Positions 17,978-27,467 of a stretch of DNA of 64,000 bases are shown here, in pieces. Below the pieces are notes generated by a model, which did no database searches, was not told the origin of the DNA, and worked only from the letters and a program-made list of their open reading frames with translations. This DNA comes from Glutamicibacter halophytocola (lineage in GTDB: Bacteria > Actinomycetota > Actinomycetes > Actinomycetales > Micrococcaceae), in NCBI RefSeq assembly GCF_001302565.1, contig NZ_CP012750.1, positions 2,108,001 to 2,172,000 of the forward strand, read 5' to 3'. Position 1 is the first letter of the stretch. Each line of letters opens with the position of its first letter. Both the position numbers and the translations under genes were made by a program.

Positions 17978-18916
17978 ATGTCTTCAGACCTGGCCACTAG
18001 AAGCTGGGCCGACAAGCTGCCAACGAAGGTCACCCGCCTTGTGCACGGCCTCGCGATTGCTTCGCTGATCTCTCAGGTGGGCATCATCGTGACCGGTGGC
18101 GCAGTTCGCCTCACCGAGTCCGGCCTCGGTTGCTCGCATTGGCCTAATTGTGTTCCCGGTTCCATGACGCCGGTTCCTGCGATGGGAATCCACGGCATCA
18201 TCGAGTTCGGCAACCGCACTTTGACGTTTGTTCTCTTGGCGATCGCCATCGGGTTCCTGCTCTCGGTTTGGTCCATGCGGCGCACGCACTCGACCGTTTT
18301 CAAGCTGGGACTGGCTCTTCTGCTGGGCATTCCAGCACAGGGTGTCATCGGTGGCATCACGGTATGGACCGGGCTGAACCCTTGGGTCGTGTCCTTGCAC
18401 TTCCTGCTTTCTGGAACCCTGGTGATCCTGGCTACCCTGCTGGTCAACCGCACACGCGCAGAAATCAAGGCCCAGGAGAATCCGCCAACAACCAAGACCA
18501 TTCGCCAGACTGCGACGGCTGCGTGGATCTTCGGCATTCTGGCAGTCATCATGGGCACGATCGTCACCGGAACAGGACCGCATGCAGGTGACGCGACGAC
18601 TCCGCGGCACATGTTTGATCCACTGCTGGTCACCCGCATGCACACTGCTCCGGTTTACTTGCTGATCATCGCTACCGCCGCCTTGCTGGTCTTGGCCTAC
18701 AAGACCGGTGGCAATGACCGTTTGCGCGCATCCGCATGGTGGCTCGTGGCCGTCATTCTTCTCCAAGCAGCTATCGGATATACCCAGCACTTCACCGGAC
18801 TGCCAATCGGTTTGGTACTACTGCACATGCTTGGGGCCAGCCTGCTGCTGGTATCCAGCACTGATGCCTGGGATCGAGCAACGCTTCTTCCCAAGTACCA
18901 GCGGGTCGATAACTAG
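17978..18916 (+). CDS. ctaA: heme A synthase CtaA (COX15)
   Basis: Membrane oxygenase converting heme O to heme A for cytochrome c oxidase. 312 aa with eight membrane segments in two four-helix halves. The loop after helix 1 has GGAVRLTESGLGCSHWPNC, with the conserved Cys pair; MGIHGIIEFGNR near residue 72 carries the GxxxHExxxR-like motif in the form HGIIEFGNR; further His residues occur at SLHFLL (near 140), TRMHTAP (near 220) and LHMLGAS (near 285). AAGGGAG precedes ATG. Works with CtaB, encoded on the facing strand. Confidence 0.94.
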   Translation: MSSDLATRSWADKLPTKVTRLVHGLAIASLISQVGIIVTGGAVRLTESGLGCSHWPNCVPGSMTPVPAMGIHGIIEFGNRTLTFVLLAIAIGFLLSVWSMRRTHSTVFKLGLALLLGIPAQGVIGGITVWTGLNPWVVSLHFLLSGTLVILATLLVNRTRAEIKAQENPPTTKTIRQTATAAWIFGILAVIMGTIVTGTGPHAGDATTPRHMFDPLLVTRMHTAPVYLLIIATAALLVLAYKTGGNDRLRASAWWLVAVILLQAAIGYTQHFTGLPIGLVLLHMLGASLLLVSSTDAWDRATLLPKYQRVDN

Positions 18917-18927
18917 TCACAAAGTAG

Positions 18928-18974
18928 AGCACGCGCAGCCAGGCATTTTCGTTGCCTGGCCACGCGTGCTTTTT
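18928..18974 (+). terminator. terminator of ctaA
   Basis: Stem AGCACGCG-c-AGCCAGGC (18928-18944) with GCCTGGC-ca-CGCGTGCT (18954-18970), loop about 9 bases, followed by TTTT. Lies 12 bases after the ctaA stop. Confidence 0.85.
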
Positions 18975-19322
18975 AGCGCCCGAACGCAACTGATATCAGC
19001 TGAGATCCAGCTCAGTATTTTCCGTCGGCAGTACTTGCAAGGACGCCGAACAGCAGTGCCTAAAGGCTCTGTTGCTTTGACGCCCTATGTTGAAAGCGAA
19101 ACCTGGCAGCAAGAATTCTGAGCGGACCTCCATCATGAGCACTTGACGCAGCTTGGGCACCAAAAGGTCGTCAGGTTCACGCGTCCTGCACGGGAATTTC
19201 CATTTGCCTCCCGCCGTCCCCTGCCTTGCTAGCTCAAGAGGATGCAACGTCCACGAGCAATAATGGACTTCGCAGATTCCCTATAGCCGACCTGCGGTCC
19301 TCCGTTTAGTTGCCACTGGCAC
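18975..19322. other. gene-free stretch between ctaA and ctaB terminators
   Basis: No convincing gene in any frame: the candidate frames are short and have no start or family signal. GGCTCTGTTGCTTTGACGCC at 19065-19084 looks somewhat like the terminal repeat of IS6-family elements, but no transposase fragment or partner repeat was found. Confidence 0.4.
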
Positions 19323-19363
19323 CAAAAACCCGGCCACCCGATCCAAGTGATCGGGTGGCCGGG
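19323..19363 (-). terminator. strong terminator of ctaB
   Basis: Perfect 15-bp stem, CCCGGCCACCCGATC (19329-19343) with its complement (19349-19363), 5-base loop. On the minus strand it is followed by TTTTTGGT, so it ends the leftward ctaB transcript, 32 bases past the ctaB stop. Confidence 0.9.
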
Positions 19364-19394
19364 CAAGTTAAGAATTCTGTGAATTATTCGGTGG

Positions 19395-20372
19395 CTAGCC
19401 GAAGAGCGGGCTTCCCACAAAAGGATCAATGGCGAGAGCCAAGAAGACAATCGACAAGTACGTGATGGAGATATGGAAGACCTTCATCGCCTTGCGGTTG
19501 ACTACCGCAGGCTTGTGGTCGCCCTGTGCTTCGCGGTAAAGGACATGCGATTCGTAGATGAACCAGATGCCAGCACCGCCGGCAATGGCCGTGTAGACGA
19601 TGCCTGCGTGGCCCAGTGGCACCAGCAGAAGCGAGCAGACTACGGTGGCCCAGGCATAGAGAACAACCTGAACAGATACGCGGCGGGCGTTGGCAATTGC
19701 CCCGAGCATCGGCACCGATGCGGCGTTGTAGTCGTCTGCATATTTCATGGACAGCGGCCAGTAGTGCGGCGGCGTCCACAGGAAGATGACCAGGAACAGG
19801 ATGATTGCCGGCCATTCAATGGTCTCTTTGACAGCAGCCCAGGCGATTAGCACCGGCATGCAGCCTGCGATACCGCCCCAGACAATATTCTGAGCCGTGC
19901 GTCGCTTCAGGATGATCGTATAGAAGACCACGTACAGAAGGATTGCTGCCAGACCGAGGGCGGTGGTCAGTGGGTTTGTTCCGACCCACAGCACCACCAG
20001 CGAAGCAATCGCCAGTGCCCAGGAGAAGATCAGCGCTTCCTTGGGAGTCAAGTCGCCGGTGACCAGAGGACGCCCCTTGGTGCGCTTCATCAACTTGTCC
20101 ATATCGCGATCGATATAGCAGTTGAAAGCGCCTGACGCCCCAGCAGCCATTGCACCACCCACAAGGGTGGAAATCATCAGCCACAACGAAGGGAATCCGC
20201 GCTGGGCAAAAATCATGGTCGGGAAGGTGCTCACCAGCAGCAACTCGATGACACGAGGCTTGGTCAACGCCACGTAGGCGCTGGCCTTGCGCTTCACATA
20301 GTCTCCGGTGCTTTCACCAGGCTGACGCGAGGCGCGTGGCACTGATGCTCCGGCGACACTTTGAGTCTTCAA
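19395..20372 (-). CDS. ctaB: heme O synthase CtaB (protoheme IX farnesyltransferase)
   Basis: UbiA-family prenyltransferase that adds farnesyl to heme B, giving heme O, the CtaA substrate. 325 aa with eight to nine membrane segments. First Asp-rich motif [19 protein letters not shown] near residue 85; second conserved region with [15 protein letters not shown] near 155 and [17 protein letters not shown] near 200. The most upstream start is TTG 20372; no in-frame ATG before the first helix, so the 30-residue polar leader is kept. Encoded towards ctaA. Confidence 0.93.
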   Translation of the reverse strand: MKTQSVAGASVPRASRQPGESTGDYVKRKASAYVALTKPRVIELLLVSTFPTMIFAQRGFPSLWLMISTLVGGAMAAGASGAFNCYIDRDMDKLMKRTKGRPLVTGDLTPKEALIFSWALAIASLVVLWVGTNPLTTALGLAAILLYVVFYTIILKRRTAQNIVWGGIAGCMPVLIAWAAVKETIEWPAIILFLVIFLWTPPHYWPLSMKYADDYNAASVPMLGAIANARRVSVQVVLYAWATVVCSLLLVPLGHAGIVYTAIAGGAGIWFIYESHVLYREAQGDHKPAVVNRKAMKVFHISITYLSIVFLALAIDPFVGSPLFG

Positions 20373-20415
20373 TTAAACGCACTCAGTTCTTCACGGGTAC
20401 AAGACAGACACAATC

Positions 20416-20444
20416 ATTCTACGCCTGATAGAAATTCTTTGAAA
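20416..20444 (-). promoter_or_regulatory. candidate ctaB promoter
   Basis: Minus-strand TAGAAT (-10, at 20416-20421) with TTTCAA 17 bp upstream as a poor -35. It lies 43 bases before the ctaB start. Confidence 0.35.
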
Positions 20445-21083
20445 CTCCCCCGCGTATAGTTCATCGGCAAAAGTTCGTGACCTTGGTCAACCCCTCAATT
20501 CCCATTCCGCAATAGCGAAAATTCCCCAGCTAGTCGAAAATGACCTGTGCACCATCCGCCTCCGAGGCCACGACCAACCGCTCACCTAACAGCGAACACC
20601 GTCATCTGATATCAACATTCGGACACCTGAGCCATTCCGTTTTCGGTAATGAATAATTGAAGGCTGAACAATTTTTTCACCGCTGATTTCGAGTCGTAGC
20701 GAGATTTCCACCGCAACGCTCACAACCGAATCAACAGCACCTGAATTTGATTTAACGCATCGTTACAAATTTTCAATTTTGTTCAAACCCACAGTGGAGC
20801 TCATGTGCCGCAGGTCTCAAGAGGCTTCTGGGCTATGGATGCTGGTTCCCAGCCGAGCACCGAACGATGCCCGGCACTGAAGGCGGCAGCCACCGGCTTT
20901 CTCTCCGGAACGAATCAACCGTTACACGGCGGAAATAAACTTGCGCGTCATCTTGCTATAACCATCACCTCACACATCGTTTTCGCGATAGAGTTGGACG
21001 AGATTGCGCCGTCGCAACCTACATATTTCTGGTCTTCAACGAGCTCAGGAACATATAGGAGGCGACGGCGTATTGCGTGTCAG

Positions 21084-21099
21084 CGGGAGATATCTCCCG
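21084..21099. promoter_or_regulatory. perfect 16-bp palindrome before tkt
   Basis: CGGGAGATATCTCCCG, 28 bases before the tkt start codon. A perfect uninterrupted palindrome of this kind suggests a dimeric regulator site more than an RNA hairpin. Confidence 0.4.
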
Positions 21100-21127
21100 T
21101 CCGAGCCTGAATGGAAGGAACGCCGCT

Positions 21128-23242
21128 GTGGCGACTGAATCCTTAGTAGAAGAGTTTTCACTGACCGAGTTGGATCGTAAGGCCATCGACACCACCCGTG
21201 TCCTGGCAGCCGACGCTGTTGAAAAAGTTGGCAATGGCCACCCCGGTACCGCAATGAGCTTGGCCCCGGCTGCCTACCTGATTTTCCAGAAGCACCTGCG
21301 CCACGATCCGAAGGATCCGAACTGGATCGGTCGCGACCGTTTCGTTCTCTCCCCTGGTCACACGTCATTGACCTTGTACCTGCAGCTGTTCCTCTCCGGC
21401 TACGGCTTGGAATTGGAAGACATCGAAGCACTGCGCACCTGGGGCGCCAAGACTCCGGGCCACCCGGAGTACGGCCACACCGCCGGCGTCGAGATCACCA
21501 CCGGCCCGCTGGGCCAGGGCCTGGCCTCCGCCGTGGGCTTCGCCTACTCGCAGCGCCGCATGCGCGGCCTGCTGGATCCAGCTGCTGAAGCCGGGACGAG
21601 CCCATTCGACCACACCGTCTACGTCATCGCTTCCGATGGCGACCTGCAGGAAGGCGTCACCTCCGAGGCCTCCTCGCTCGCCGGCCACCAGGAACTTGGC
21701 AACCTCGTAGTGATCTACGATGACAACAAGATCTCCATCGAGAACGACACCGACATCGCCTTCACTGAAGATGTGCTGGGCCGCTACGACTCCTACGGCT
21801 GGCACACCCAGCGCGTTGACTGGACCGTCACCGGCGAATACGTCGAGGACATGGCAGCACTGGATGCGGCCATCCGAGCCGCCAAGGCCGAGACCTCCCG
21901 CCCGTCGATCATCGCCCTGCGCACCGTCATCGGCTGGCCAGCGCCAACCAAGCAGAACACCGGCGGCATCCACGGCTCGAAGCTGGGCACCGAAGAAGTT
22001 GCAGGCCTCAAGGAGGTCCTGGGCTTCGATCCAGCAAAGAACTTCCACATCGACCAGGAAGTTCTGGATCACGCTCGCGAAGTCGTCACCCGCGGTGCAG
22101 ACCTGCACGCCTCATGGAACAAGGACTTCGACGCGTGGAAGGCGGCCAACCCTGAACAGGCCGCCCTGCTGGAGCGCCTTGAGTCGGGCAAGCTGCCTGA
22201 GGGCTGGACCGAAAAGCTTCCAGTCTTCGAGCCAGGCTCCACTATGGCCACCCGCTCGGCTTCGGGCAAGGTCATCAACGCCATTGCCGATGAGCTGCCA
22301 GAACTCTGGGGCGGCTCGGCCGACCTGGCCGGTTCGAACAACACCACCATCGACACCGCCAAGTCCTTCGCGCCGGAGCGCCGCTCCACCGCTTCATGGG
22401 ATGCCAGCCCCTACGGCCGCGTCCTGCACTTCGGCATCCGCGAGCACGCCGCCGCGTCGATCGTCAACGGCATCGTGCTCTCCAGCCCGACCCGCGCCTT
22501 CTCCGGCACCTTCCTGATCTTCTCGGACTACCAGCGCCCTGCCATCCGCTTGGCTGCGCTGATGGGCGTTCCATCGATCTTCGTATGGACCCACGACTCG
22601 ATCGGCCTGGGCGAAGACGGCCCGACCCACCAGCCGGTAGAGCAGCTCGCCAGCTTGCGCATCATCCCGAACTTCGACGTGGTCCGCCCGGCGGACGCCA
22701 ACGAAGTTGCCTACGCATGGCGCGGCATGCTGGAACTGACCGATACCCCATCGGGCATCGTGCTCTCCCGCCAGAACCTGCCAATCTACGACCGCGCAGC
22801 CACCGGCTTCCGCGGCGCCGAAGGCACCCTGAAGGGCGGCTACATCCTGGCCGAAGCCGTGCGCGACGGCGCAGAGGTCACCCCAGACGTGATCCTGCTG
22901 GCTACCGGTTCCGAGGTGGAGCTGGCAGTTGAGGCTCGCGAGGAACTGGCCGCCAAGAACATCGCCGCCCGCGTGGTCTCGCTGCCATCGCTGGAATGGT
23001 TCGCCAAGCAGGATGCCGCCTACCGTGAAGAGGTGCTCCCGGCAGCCATCACCGCCCGCGTGTCCGTAGAGGCAGGCGTAGCCCAGGGCTGGCGCGAGCT
23101 GGTCGGCGCCAACGGCGAGATCATCTCGCTGGACCACTTCGGCGCTTCCGCCGATTACAAGAAGCTGTACTCGGAATTCGGCATCACCACCGCGGCCGTA
23201 GTCGCCGCCGCCGAAACCTCCGTGCAGAACGCCGCAAAGTAA
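21128..23242 (+). CDS. tkt: transketolase
   Basis: Thiamine diphosphate enzyme moving two-carbon units between sugar phosphates in the pentose phosphate pathway. 704 aa, the usual length. N-terminal GNGHPGTAMSLAP near residue 33, TPP/Mg-binding GDGDLQEGVTSEASSLAG near 160, pyrimidine domain with GIREHAAASIVNG near 440 and FVWTHDSIGLGEDGPTHQP near 485. Start is GTG 21128 (VATESLVEEF) with GGAAGGAA eight bases upstream; an earlier in-frame start at 21077 crosses the leader palindrome and is disfavoured. First gene of tkt-tal-pgi-zwf-opcA-pgl. Confidence 0.97.
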   Translation: MATESLVEEFSLTELDRKAIDTTRVLAADAVEKVGNGHPGTAMSLAPAAYLIFQKHLRHDPKDPNWIGRDRFVLSPGHTSLTLYLQLFLSGYGLELEDIEALRTWGAKTPGHPEYGHTAGVEITTGPLGQGLASAVGFAYSQRRMRGLLDPAAEAGTSPFDHTVYVIASDGDLQEGVTSEASSLAGHQELGNLVVIYDDNKISIENDTDIAFTEDVLGRYDSYGWHTQRVDWTVTGEYVEDMAALDAAIRAAKAETSRPSIIALRTVIGWPAPTKQNTGGIHGSKLGTEEVAGLKEVLGFDPAKNFHIDQEVLDHAREVVTRGADLHASWNKDFDAWKAANPEQAALLERLESGKLPEGWTEKLPVFEPGSTMATRSASGKVINAIADELPELWGGSADLAGSNNTTIDTAKSFAPERRSTASWDASPYGRVLHFGIREHAAASIVNGIVLSSPTRAFSGTFLIFSDYQRPAIRLAALMGVPSIFVWTHDSIGLGEDGPTHQPVEQLASLRIIPNFDVVRPADANEVAYAWRGMLELTDTPSGIVLSRQNLPIYDRAATGFRGAEGTLKGGYILAEAVRDGAEVTPDVILLATGSEVELAVEAREELAAKNIAARVVSLPSLEWFAKQDAAYREEVLPAAITARVSVEAGVAQGWRELVGANGEIISLDHFGASADYKKLYSEFGITTAAVVAAAETSVQNAAK

Positions 23243-23260
23243 GGAACCGAAGCAAATATC

Positions 23261-24364
23261 ATGAGCAACCCAAATACCCAGGCCCTCTCCGATGCCGGCG
23301 TTTCAATCTGGCTCGATGACCTCTCCCGCGAACGGCTGACCAGCGGCTCGCTGGCCAAGCTGATCGAAGAGAAGAACGTTGTTGGCGTGACCACCAACCC
23401 TGCCATTTTCGCCGCATCGCTCTCCAAGGCCGAGGTGTACGGCGAAGCGATCGCCGAACAGCGCGACAAGTCCGTTGAAGATGCGATCACCGAAATCACC
23501 AGCGACGACGTGGCCGCAGCCTGCGACCTGTTCAAGGGCATCTACGAGTCCTCCAAGGGCTTCGACGGCCGCGTGTCCATCGAGGTTGATCCCCGCCTGG
23601 CCCACGAAACCGCGCCAACCATCGCCCAGGCCAAGGCCCTGTACGAGCGCGTGAACCGCGAAAACGTGCTGATCAAGATCCCAGCCACCCTTGAGGGCCT
23701 GGAAGCGATCACCGAGACCATTGCCGAAGGCATTTCCGTCAACGTGACCCTGATCTTCTCGCTGGAACGCTACCGCGAAGTGATCAACGCCTACCTGATC
23801 GGCTTGGAGAAGGCCCACGCCAAGGGGCTGGACCTGTCCAAGATCCACTCGGTCGCCTCCTTCTTCGTCTCCCGCGTGGACACCGAGATCGACAAGCGAC
23901 TGGCTGCCATCGGCACCGGGGAAGCCGCCGCATTGCGTGGCCAGGCCGGCGTGGCCAACGCCCGCCTCGCCTACCAGGTCTTCGAGGAGTCCTTCGCCTC
24001 GGCGCGCTTCGAGGTATTGGCAGCCGCCGGCGCCAACGTGCAGCGTCCGCTGTGGGCTTCGACCGGCGTCAAGGATCCTGCCTACCCATCCACCCTGTAC
24101 GTCACCGAGCTGGTGGCACCGCAGACCGTGAACACCATGCCGGAAAAGACCCTGGATGCCACCGCAGCCGAGGCGGAAATCCGCGGCAATGCAATCGCTG
24201 GCAGCTACGATGCCGCCAACCGCGTGCTGGACAAGCTCGCAGCCCAGGGCATCGACTACAACGAGATCGTCAACCTGCTTGAGGTCGAGGGCGTTGACAA
24301 GTTCGAGGTCGCTTGGAACGAGCTGCTCGAAGACATGTCGGTCGCACTGAAGGGAGCCAAGTAA
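23261..24364 (+). CDS. tal: transaldolase
   Basis: Schiff-base aldolase transferring dihydroxyacetone units in the non-oxidative pentose phosphate branch. 367 aa, of the longer actinobacterial/cyanobacterial type. [20 protein letters not shown] at the N-terminus, GVTTNPAIF near residue 43, catalytic Lys in NVLIKIPAT near 137, and [16 protein letters not shown] near 205. 18 bases after tkt; its stop directly abuts the pgi ATG. Confidence 0.97.
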   Translation: MSNPNTQALSDAGVSIWLDDLSRERLTSGSLAKLIEEKNVVGVTTNPAIFAASLSKAEVYGEAIAEQRDKSVEDAITEITSDDVAAACDLFKGIYESSKGFDGRVSIEVDPRLAHETAPTIAQAKALYERVNRENVLIKIPATLEGLEAITETIAEGISVNVTLIFSLERYREVINAYLIGLEKAHAKGLDLSKIHSVASFFVSRVDTEIDKRLAAIGTGEAAALRGQAGVANARLAYQVFEESFASARFEVLAAAGANVQRPLWASTGVKDPAYPSTLYVTELVAPQTVNTMPEKTLDATAAEAEIRGNAIAGSYDAANRVLDKLAAQGIDYNEIVNLLEVEGVDKFEVAWNELLEDMSVALKGAK

Positions 24365-25939
24365 ATGGAACTAGGTTTGGTGACCTCAGGCGAGGCACTG
24401 GCCTCGGTGGATGCGCTGCTTCCAAAGCTCATTGAAGCAAAAGTTGGCAGCCGCATCGCAGCCCAGGACCCCACCGTCTGGGGACCTGCGGCCGAGGCAG
24501 AATCCGCTATCCGCCTGGGCTGGGTCAACCCCTTCGAGGCTGCTGGCAAGCTGATTCCAGCCATTCTGGAACTGCGCGAAGAACTGCAGCAGGAGAACCT
24601 GACCCGCATTGTCTTGTGCGGCATGGGCGGATCCTCCCTGGCCCCCGAGGTCATTGCCGCGCACGACGAAGTGGATCTGGTCATCTGCGACACCACCGAT
24701 CCATCGATGGTCAAGCAGATCGTCGAGACCGACTTGGAGCGCACCGTAGTGGTCGTTTCCTCCAAGTCCGGTTCCACCGTGGAAACCGACTCGCAGCGCC
24801 GCGCCTTCACCGCCGCCTTCCAGGCTGCCGGGATCGACCCGGCCACCCGCCTGGTGCTGGTGACCGATCCGGGATCGCCAATGGACAACCCCGAGGGTGT
24901 TCGCGCGGTCTTCAACGCCGACCCGCATGTCGGCGGGCGCTACTCGGCGCTGACCGCCTTCGGCCTGGTGCCTTCGGGCCTGGCCGGCGCGGACATCGAA
25001 GCCCTGGTGGAAGAATCCGGGCTGATCAATGACGTGTTGGCCTCGGACGACGAGGACAACCTGGCATTGCACCTGGGTGCCGCCATGGCGACCGCAGGCC
25101 GCGACAAGCTGCTGATCGCCTGTGTTGGCGACGCGCTGCCAGGCTTTGGCGACTGGGCCGAGCAGCTCATCGCCGAGTCCACCGGCAAGGACGGCAAGGG
25201 CGTTCTGCCCGTAGCCGCCCATGTTGATGCACCGGAGCTGAAGAACCTGCCGGCCGACGTGGTGCCGCTGTTCGTCTACGACGAACTTCCCGAAGAGATC
25301 GACGAGGAAGCAACCGCGGTGCATTTCAGCGCGCCGCTGGGCACCGCGTTCATGATCTTCGAGTACGCCACCGCCGTAGCCGGCTACCTGCTGGGCATCA
25401 GCCCCTTCGACCAGCCCGATGTCGAGGCCGCAAAGGTGGCAGCCCGCTCGATGCTGGAGGCCCCGGCGGCCGCCGAACCAGACGCAGTTGACGGATCGGT
25501 GCAGTTGTTCGGCACCACCGCCAGCACGCTGGATGCAGCCCTGGATGAGCTGACCGCGCAGCTGCCGGAAGATGGCTACCTGGCCATCCAGGCGTACCTG
25601 AACCGCACCTCCGACAGCCAGCTGCAGGCCCTGCGCGACCTCTTCGCCGAAAAGACCGGACGCCCGGTCACCTTCGGCTGGGGCCCGCGCTTCCTGCACT
25701 CCACCGGCCAGTACCACAAGGGCGGCCCGGCCCAGGGCGTGTTCCTGCAGATTACCGCCGATCACCAGGACGACCTGGACATCCCGGATCGTCCGTACTC
25801 CTTCGGCTCCCTGATCACTGCCCAGGCCATCGGCGATGGTGCAGTGCTTTCGGATGCCGAGCACAACCGCCCAGTGCTGCGCGTGAACCTCACGGACCGC
25901 GCAGCCGGAATCGCTGCCCTGCTTGAGGCAGCGAAGTAA
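24365..25939 (+). CDS. pgi: glucose-6-phosphate isomerase
   Basis: Interconverts glucose 6-phosphate and fructose 6-phosphate. 524 aa of the divergent actinobacterial form found in tal-linked operons. SIS-domain phosphate-binding blocks CGMGGSSLAPEV near residue 82 and VVSSKSGSTVETDSQRRAF near 133; FGWGPRFLHSTGQYHKGGP near 435 carries the catalytic His/Lys region. Starts immediately after the tal stop, with no spacer, which points to translational coupling. Its placement lets fructose 6-phosphate from Tkt/Tal feed back into Zwf. Confidence 0.95.
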   Translation: MELGLVTSGEALASVDALLPKLIEAKVGSRIAAQDPTVWGPAAEAESAIRLGWVNPFEAAGKLIPAILELREELQQENLTRIVLCGMGGSSLAPEVIAAHDEVDLVICDTTDPSMVKQIVETDLERTVVVVSSKSGSTVETDSQRRAFTAAFQAAGIDPATRLVLVTDPGSPMDNPEGVRAVFNADPHVGGRYSALTAFGLVPSGLAGADIEALVEESGLINDVLASDDEDNLALHLGAAMATAGRDKLLIACVGDALPGFGDWAEQLIAESTGKDGKGVLPVAAHVDAPELKNLPADVVPLFVYDELPEEIDEEATAVHFSAPLGTAFMIFEYATAVAGYLLGISPFDQPDVEAAKVAARSMLEAPAAAEPDAVDGSVQLFGTTASTLDAALDELTAQLPEDGYLAIQAYLNRTSDSQLQALRDLFAEKTGRPVTFGWGPRFLHSTGQYHKGGPAQGVFLQITADHQDDLDIPDRPYSFGSLITAQAIGDGAVLSDAEHNRPVLRVNLTDRAAGIAALLEAAK

Positions 25940-25946
25940 GGCACCA

Positions 25947-27467
25947 ATGAGTAATCCACTACGCGATGCCCGCGACCGGCGGCTTAACCGCATTGCCGGT
26001 CCGGGCGCGCTGGTGTTCTTCGGAATCACCGGCGACCTTGCCCGCAAGAAATTGATGCCAGCGGTCTATGACCTGGCCAACCGCGGGCTGCTCCCCCCAA
26101 ACTTTGCCATCGTCGGCTTCGGCCGCCGCGACTGGAGCGCCGAGGACTTCGCGAACCAGGCCCGTGAATGGATCCTGGCCAGTTCCCGAACCCCGTTCAA
26201 TGAAACGGTGTTCGCCCAGCTGGCTTCCGGCATGCGCTTCATTTCGGGCGCATTCGACGATGACGACGCCTACCAGAAGCTCGCCGAAACCCTCGACGAG
26301 CTGGCGGAGTCCCGTTCCACCGGTCGCAACCACGCCTTCTACCTCTCGATCCCGCCCAGCTGGTTCGAAATCGTCTGCCAGAAGCTCTCCGAGCACCACC
26401 TGGCCAACGATTCAAACCCGGGCTGGGAACGCGTGGTCATCGAAAAGCCCTTCGGCCACAACCTGCAAAGCGCCCGCGAGCTGAACCAGATCGTGGAATC
26501 CGTCTTCCCTGCAGACCAGGTGTTCCGCATCGACCACTATCTGGGCAAGGAAACCGTGCAGAACCTGCTGGCCCTGCGCTTCGGCAACCAGATGTTCGAG
26601 CCGCTGTGGAACAACAAGTACGTGGACCACGTGCAGATCACCATGGCCGAGGACATCGGCATCGGCGGACGCGCCAGCTACTACGACGGGGTGGGCGCGG
26701 CCCGCGACGTCATCCAGAACCACCTGCTCCAGCTGCTGGCGCTGACCGCCATGGAGGAGCCCATCTCCTTCAATGCCGATCACCTGCGCAGCGAAAAGGA
26801 GAAGGTGCTCACCGCCGTCCAGCTGCCAGAGGATCTGGGTGCCGCCAGCGCGCGCGGCCAGTACACCTCCGGCTGGCAGGGCGCCGAGGAAGTCGTCGGC
26901 TTCCTCGACGAGGAAGGCTTCAACCCGAAGTCCAAGACCGAAACCTACGCTGCGGTGCGCTTGAACATCAACACCCGCCGCTGGGACGGCGTGCCGTTCT
27001 ACCTGCGCGCCGGAAAGCGCCTGGGACGACGTGTCACCGAGATCGCGGTGGTCTTCAAGAAGGCTCCGAACCTGCTGTTCACCGATCACGAGGATGACGA
27101 GTTCGGCCAGAACGCGTTTGTGATCCGGGTGCAGCCCGATGAGGGCGCGACCATCCGCTTCTCCTCCAAGGTGCCCGGCACCCAGATGGAGATCCGCGAT
27201 GTCACCATGGACTTCGGCTACGGCAACGCCTTCACCGAATCCTCCCCGGAAGCCTACGAGCGCTTGATCCTCGACGTGCTGCTCGGCGAGCCGCCGCTGT
27301 TCCCGCGCCATGAAGAGGTGGAGCAGTCCTGGCGCATCCTGGATCCGTTCGAGGAATACTGGGCAGCGCAGCCAACCCAGCCTGATCCCTATGCTCCGGG
27401 ATCCTGGGGCCCAGCCAGCAGCGATGAGCTGATGGCCAAAGATGGAAGGACGTGGCGACGCCCATGA
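25947..27467 (+). CDS. zwf: glucose-6-phosphate 1-dehydrogenase
   Basis: NADP-linked first step of the oxidative pentose phosphate pathway. 506 aa. Nucleotide-binding FFGITGDLARKKL near residue 27, active-site RIDHYLGKETVQN near 195, EKPFGHNLQSA near 168. ATG 25947 (MSNPLRDAR) starts seven bases past the pgi stop; the longer frame from 25923 overlaps pgi and is not used. Needs OpcA, encoded next, for full activity in actinobacteria. Confidence 0.97.
   Translation: MSNPLRDARDRRLNRIAGPGALVFFGITGDLARKKLMPAVYDLANRGLLPPNFAIVGFGRRDWSAEDFANQAREWILASSRTPFNETVFAQLASGMRFISGAFDDDDAYQKLAETLDELAESRSTGRNHAFYLSIPPSWFEIVCQKLSEHHLANDSNPGWERVVIEKPFGHNLQSARELNQIVESVFPADQVFRIDHYLGKETVQNLLALRFGNQMFEPLWNNKYVDHVQITMAEDIGIGGRASYYDGVGAARDVIQNHLLQLLALTAMEEPISFNADHLRSEKEKVLTAVQLPEDLGAASARGQYTSGWQGAEEVVGFLDEEGFNPKSKTETYAAVRLNINTRRWDGVPFYLRAGKRLGRRVTEIAVVFKKAPNLLFTDHEDDEFGQNAFVIRVQPDEGATIRFSSKVPGTQMEIRDVTMDFGYGNAFTESSPEAYERLILDVLLGEPPLFPRHEEVEQSWRILDPFEEYWAAQPTQPDPYAPGSWGPASSDELMAKDGRTWRRP

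Larger units (their letters stand above)
20373..21127. other. 755-bp spacer between ctaB and tkt
   Basis: The first part holds the ctaB promoter. The middle, around 20640-20790, is AT-rich compared with the flanking genes. No gene is supported; a 101-codon frame at 20805-21110 has no ribosome site and no recognisable composition. The end contains the tkt leader, including a perfect 16-bp palindrome. Other candidate contents are an unseen small RNA or long tkt leader. Confidence 0.5.

Noticed and set aside
20805..21110. 101-codon plus-strand frame before tkt
   Set aside because: No ribosome site, odd composition, and it overlaps the tkt leader.
24386..26047. Long open frame (553 codons) on the minus strand opposite pgi
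   Set aside because: Shadow of a high-G+C gene: the plus strand encodes a complete Pgi with its motifs, and the antisense translation has low-complexity Gly/Gln/His composition with no family signal.
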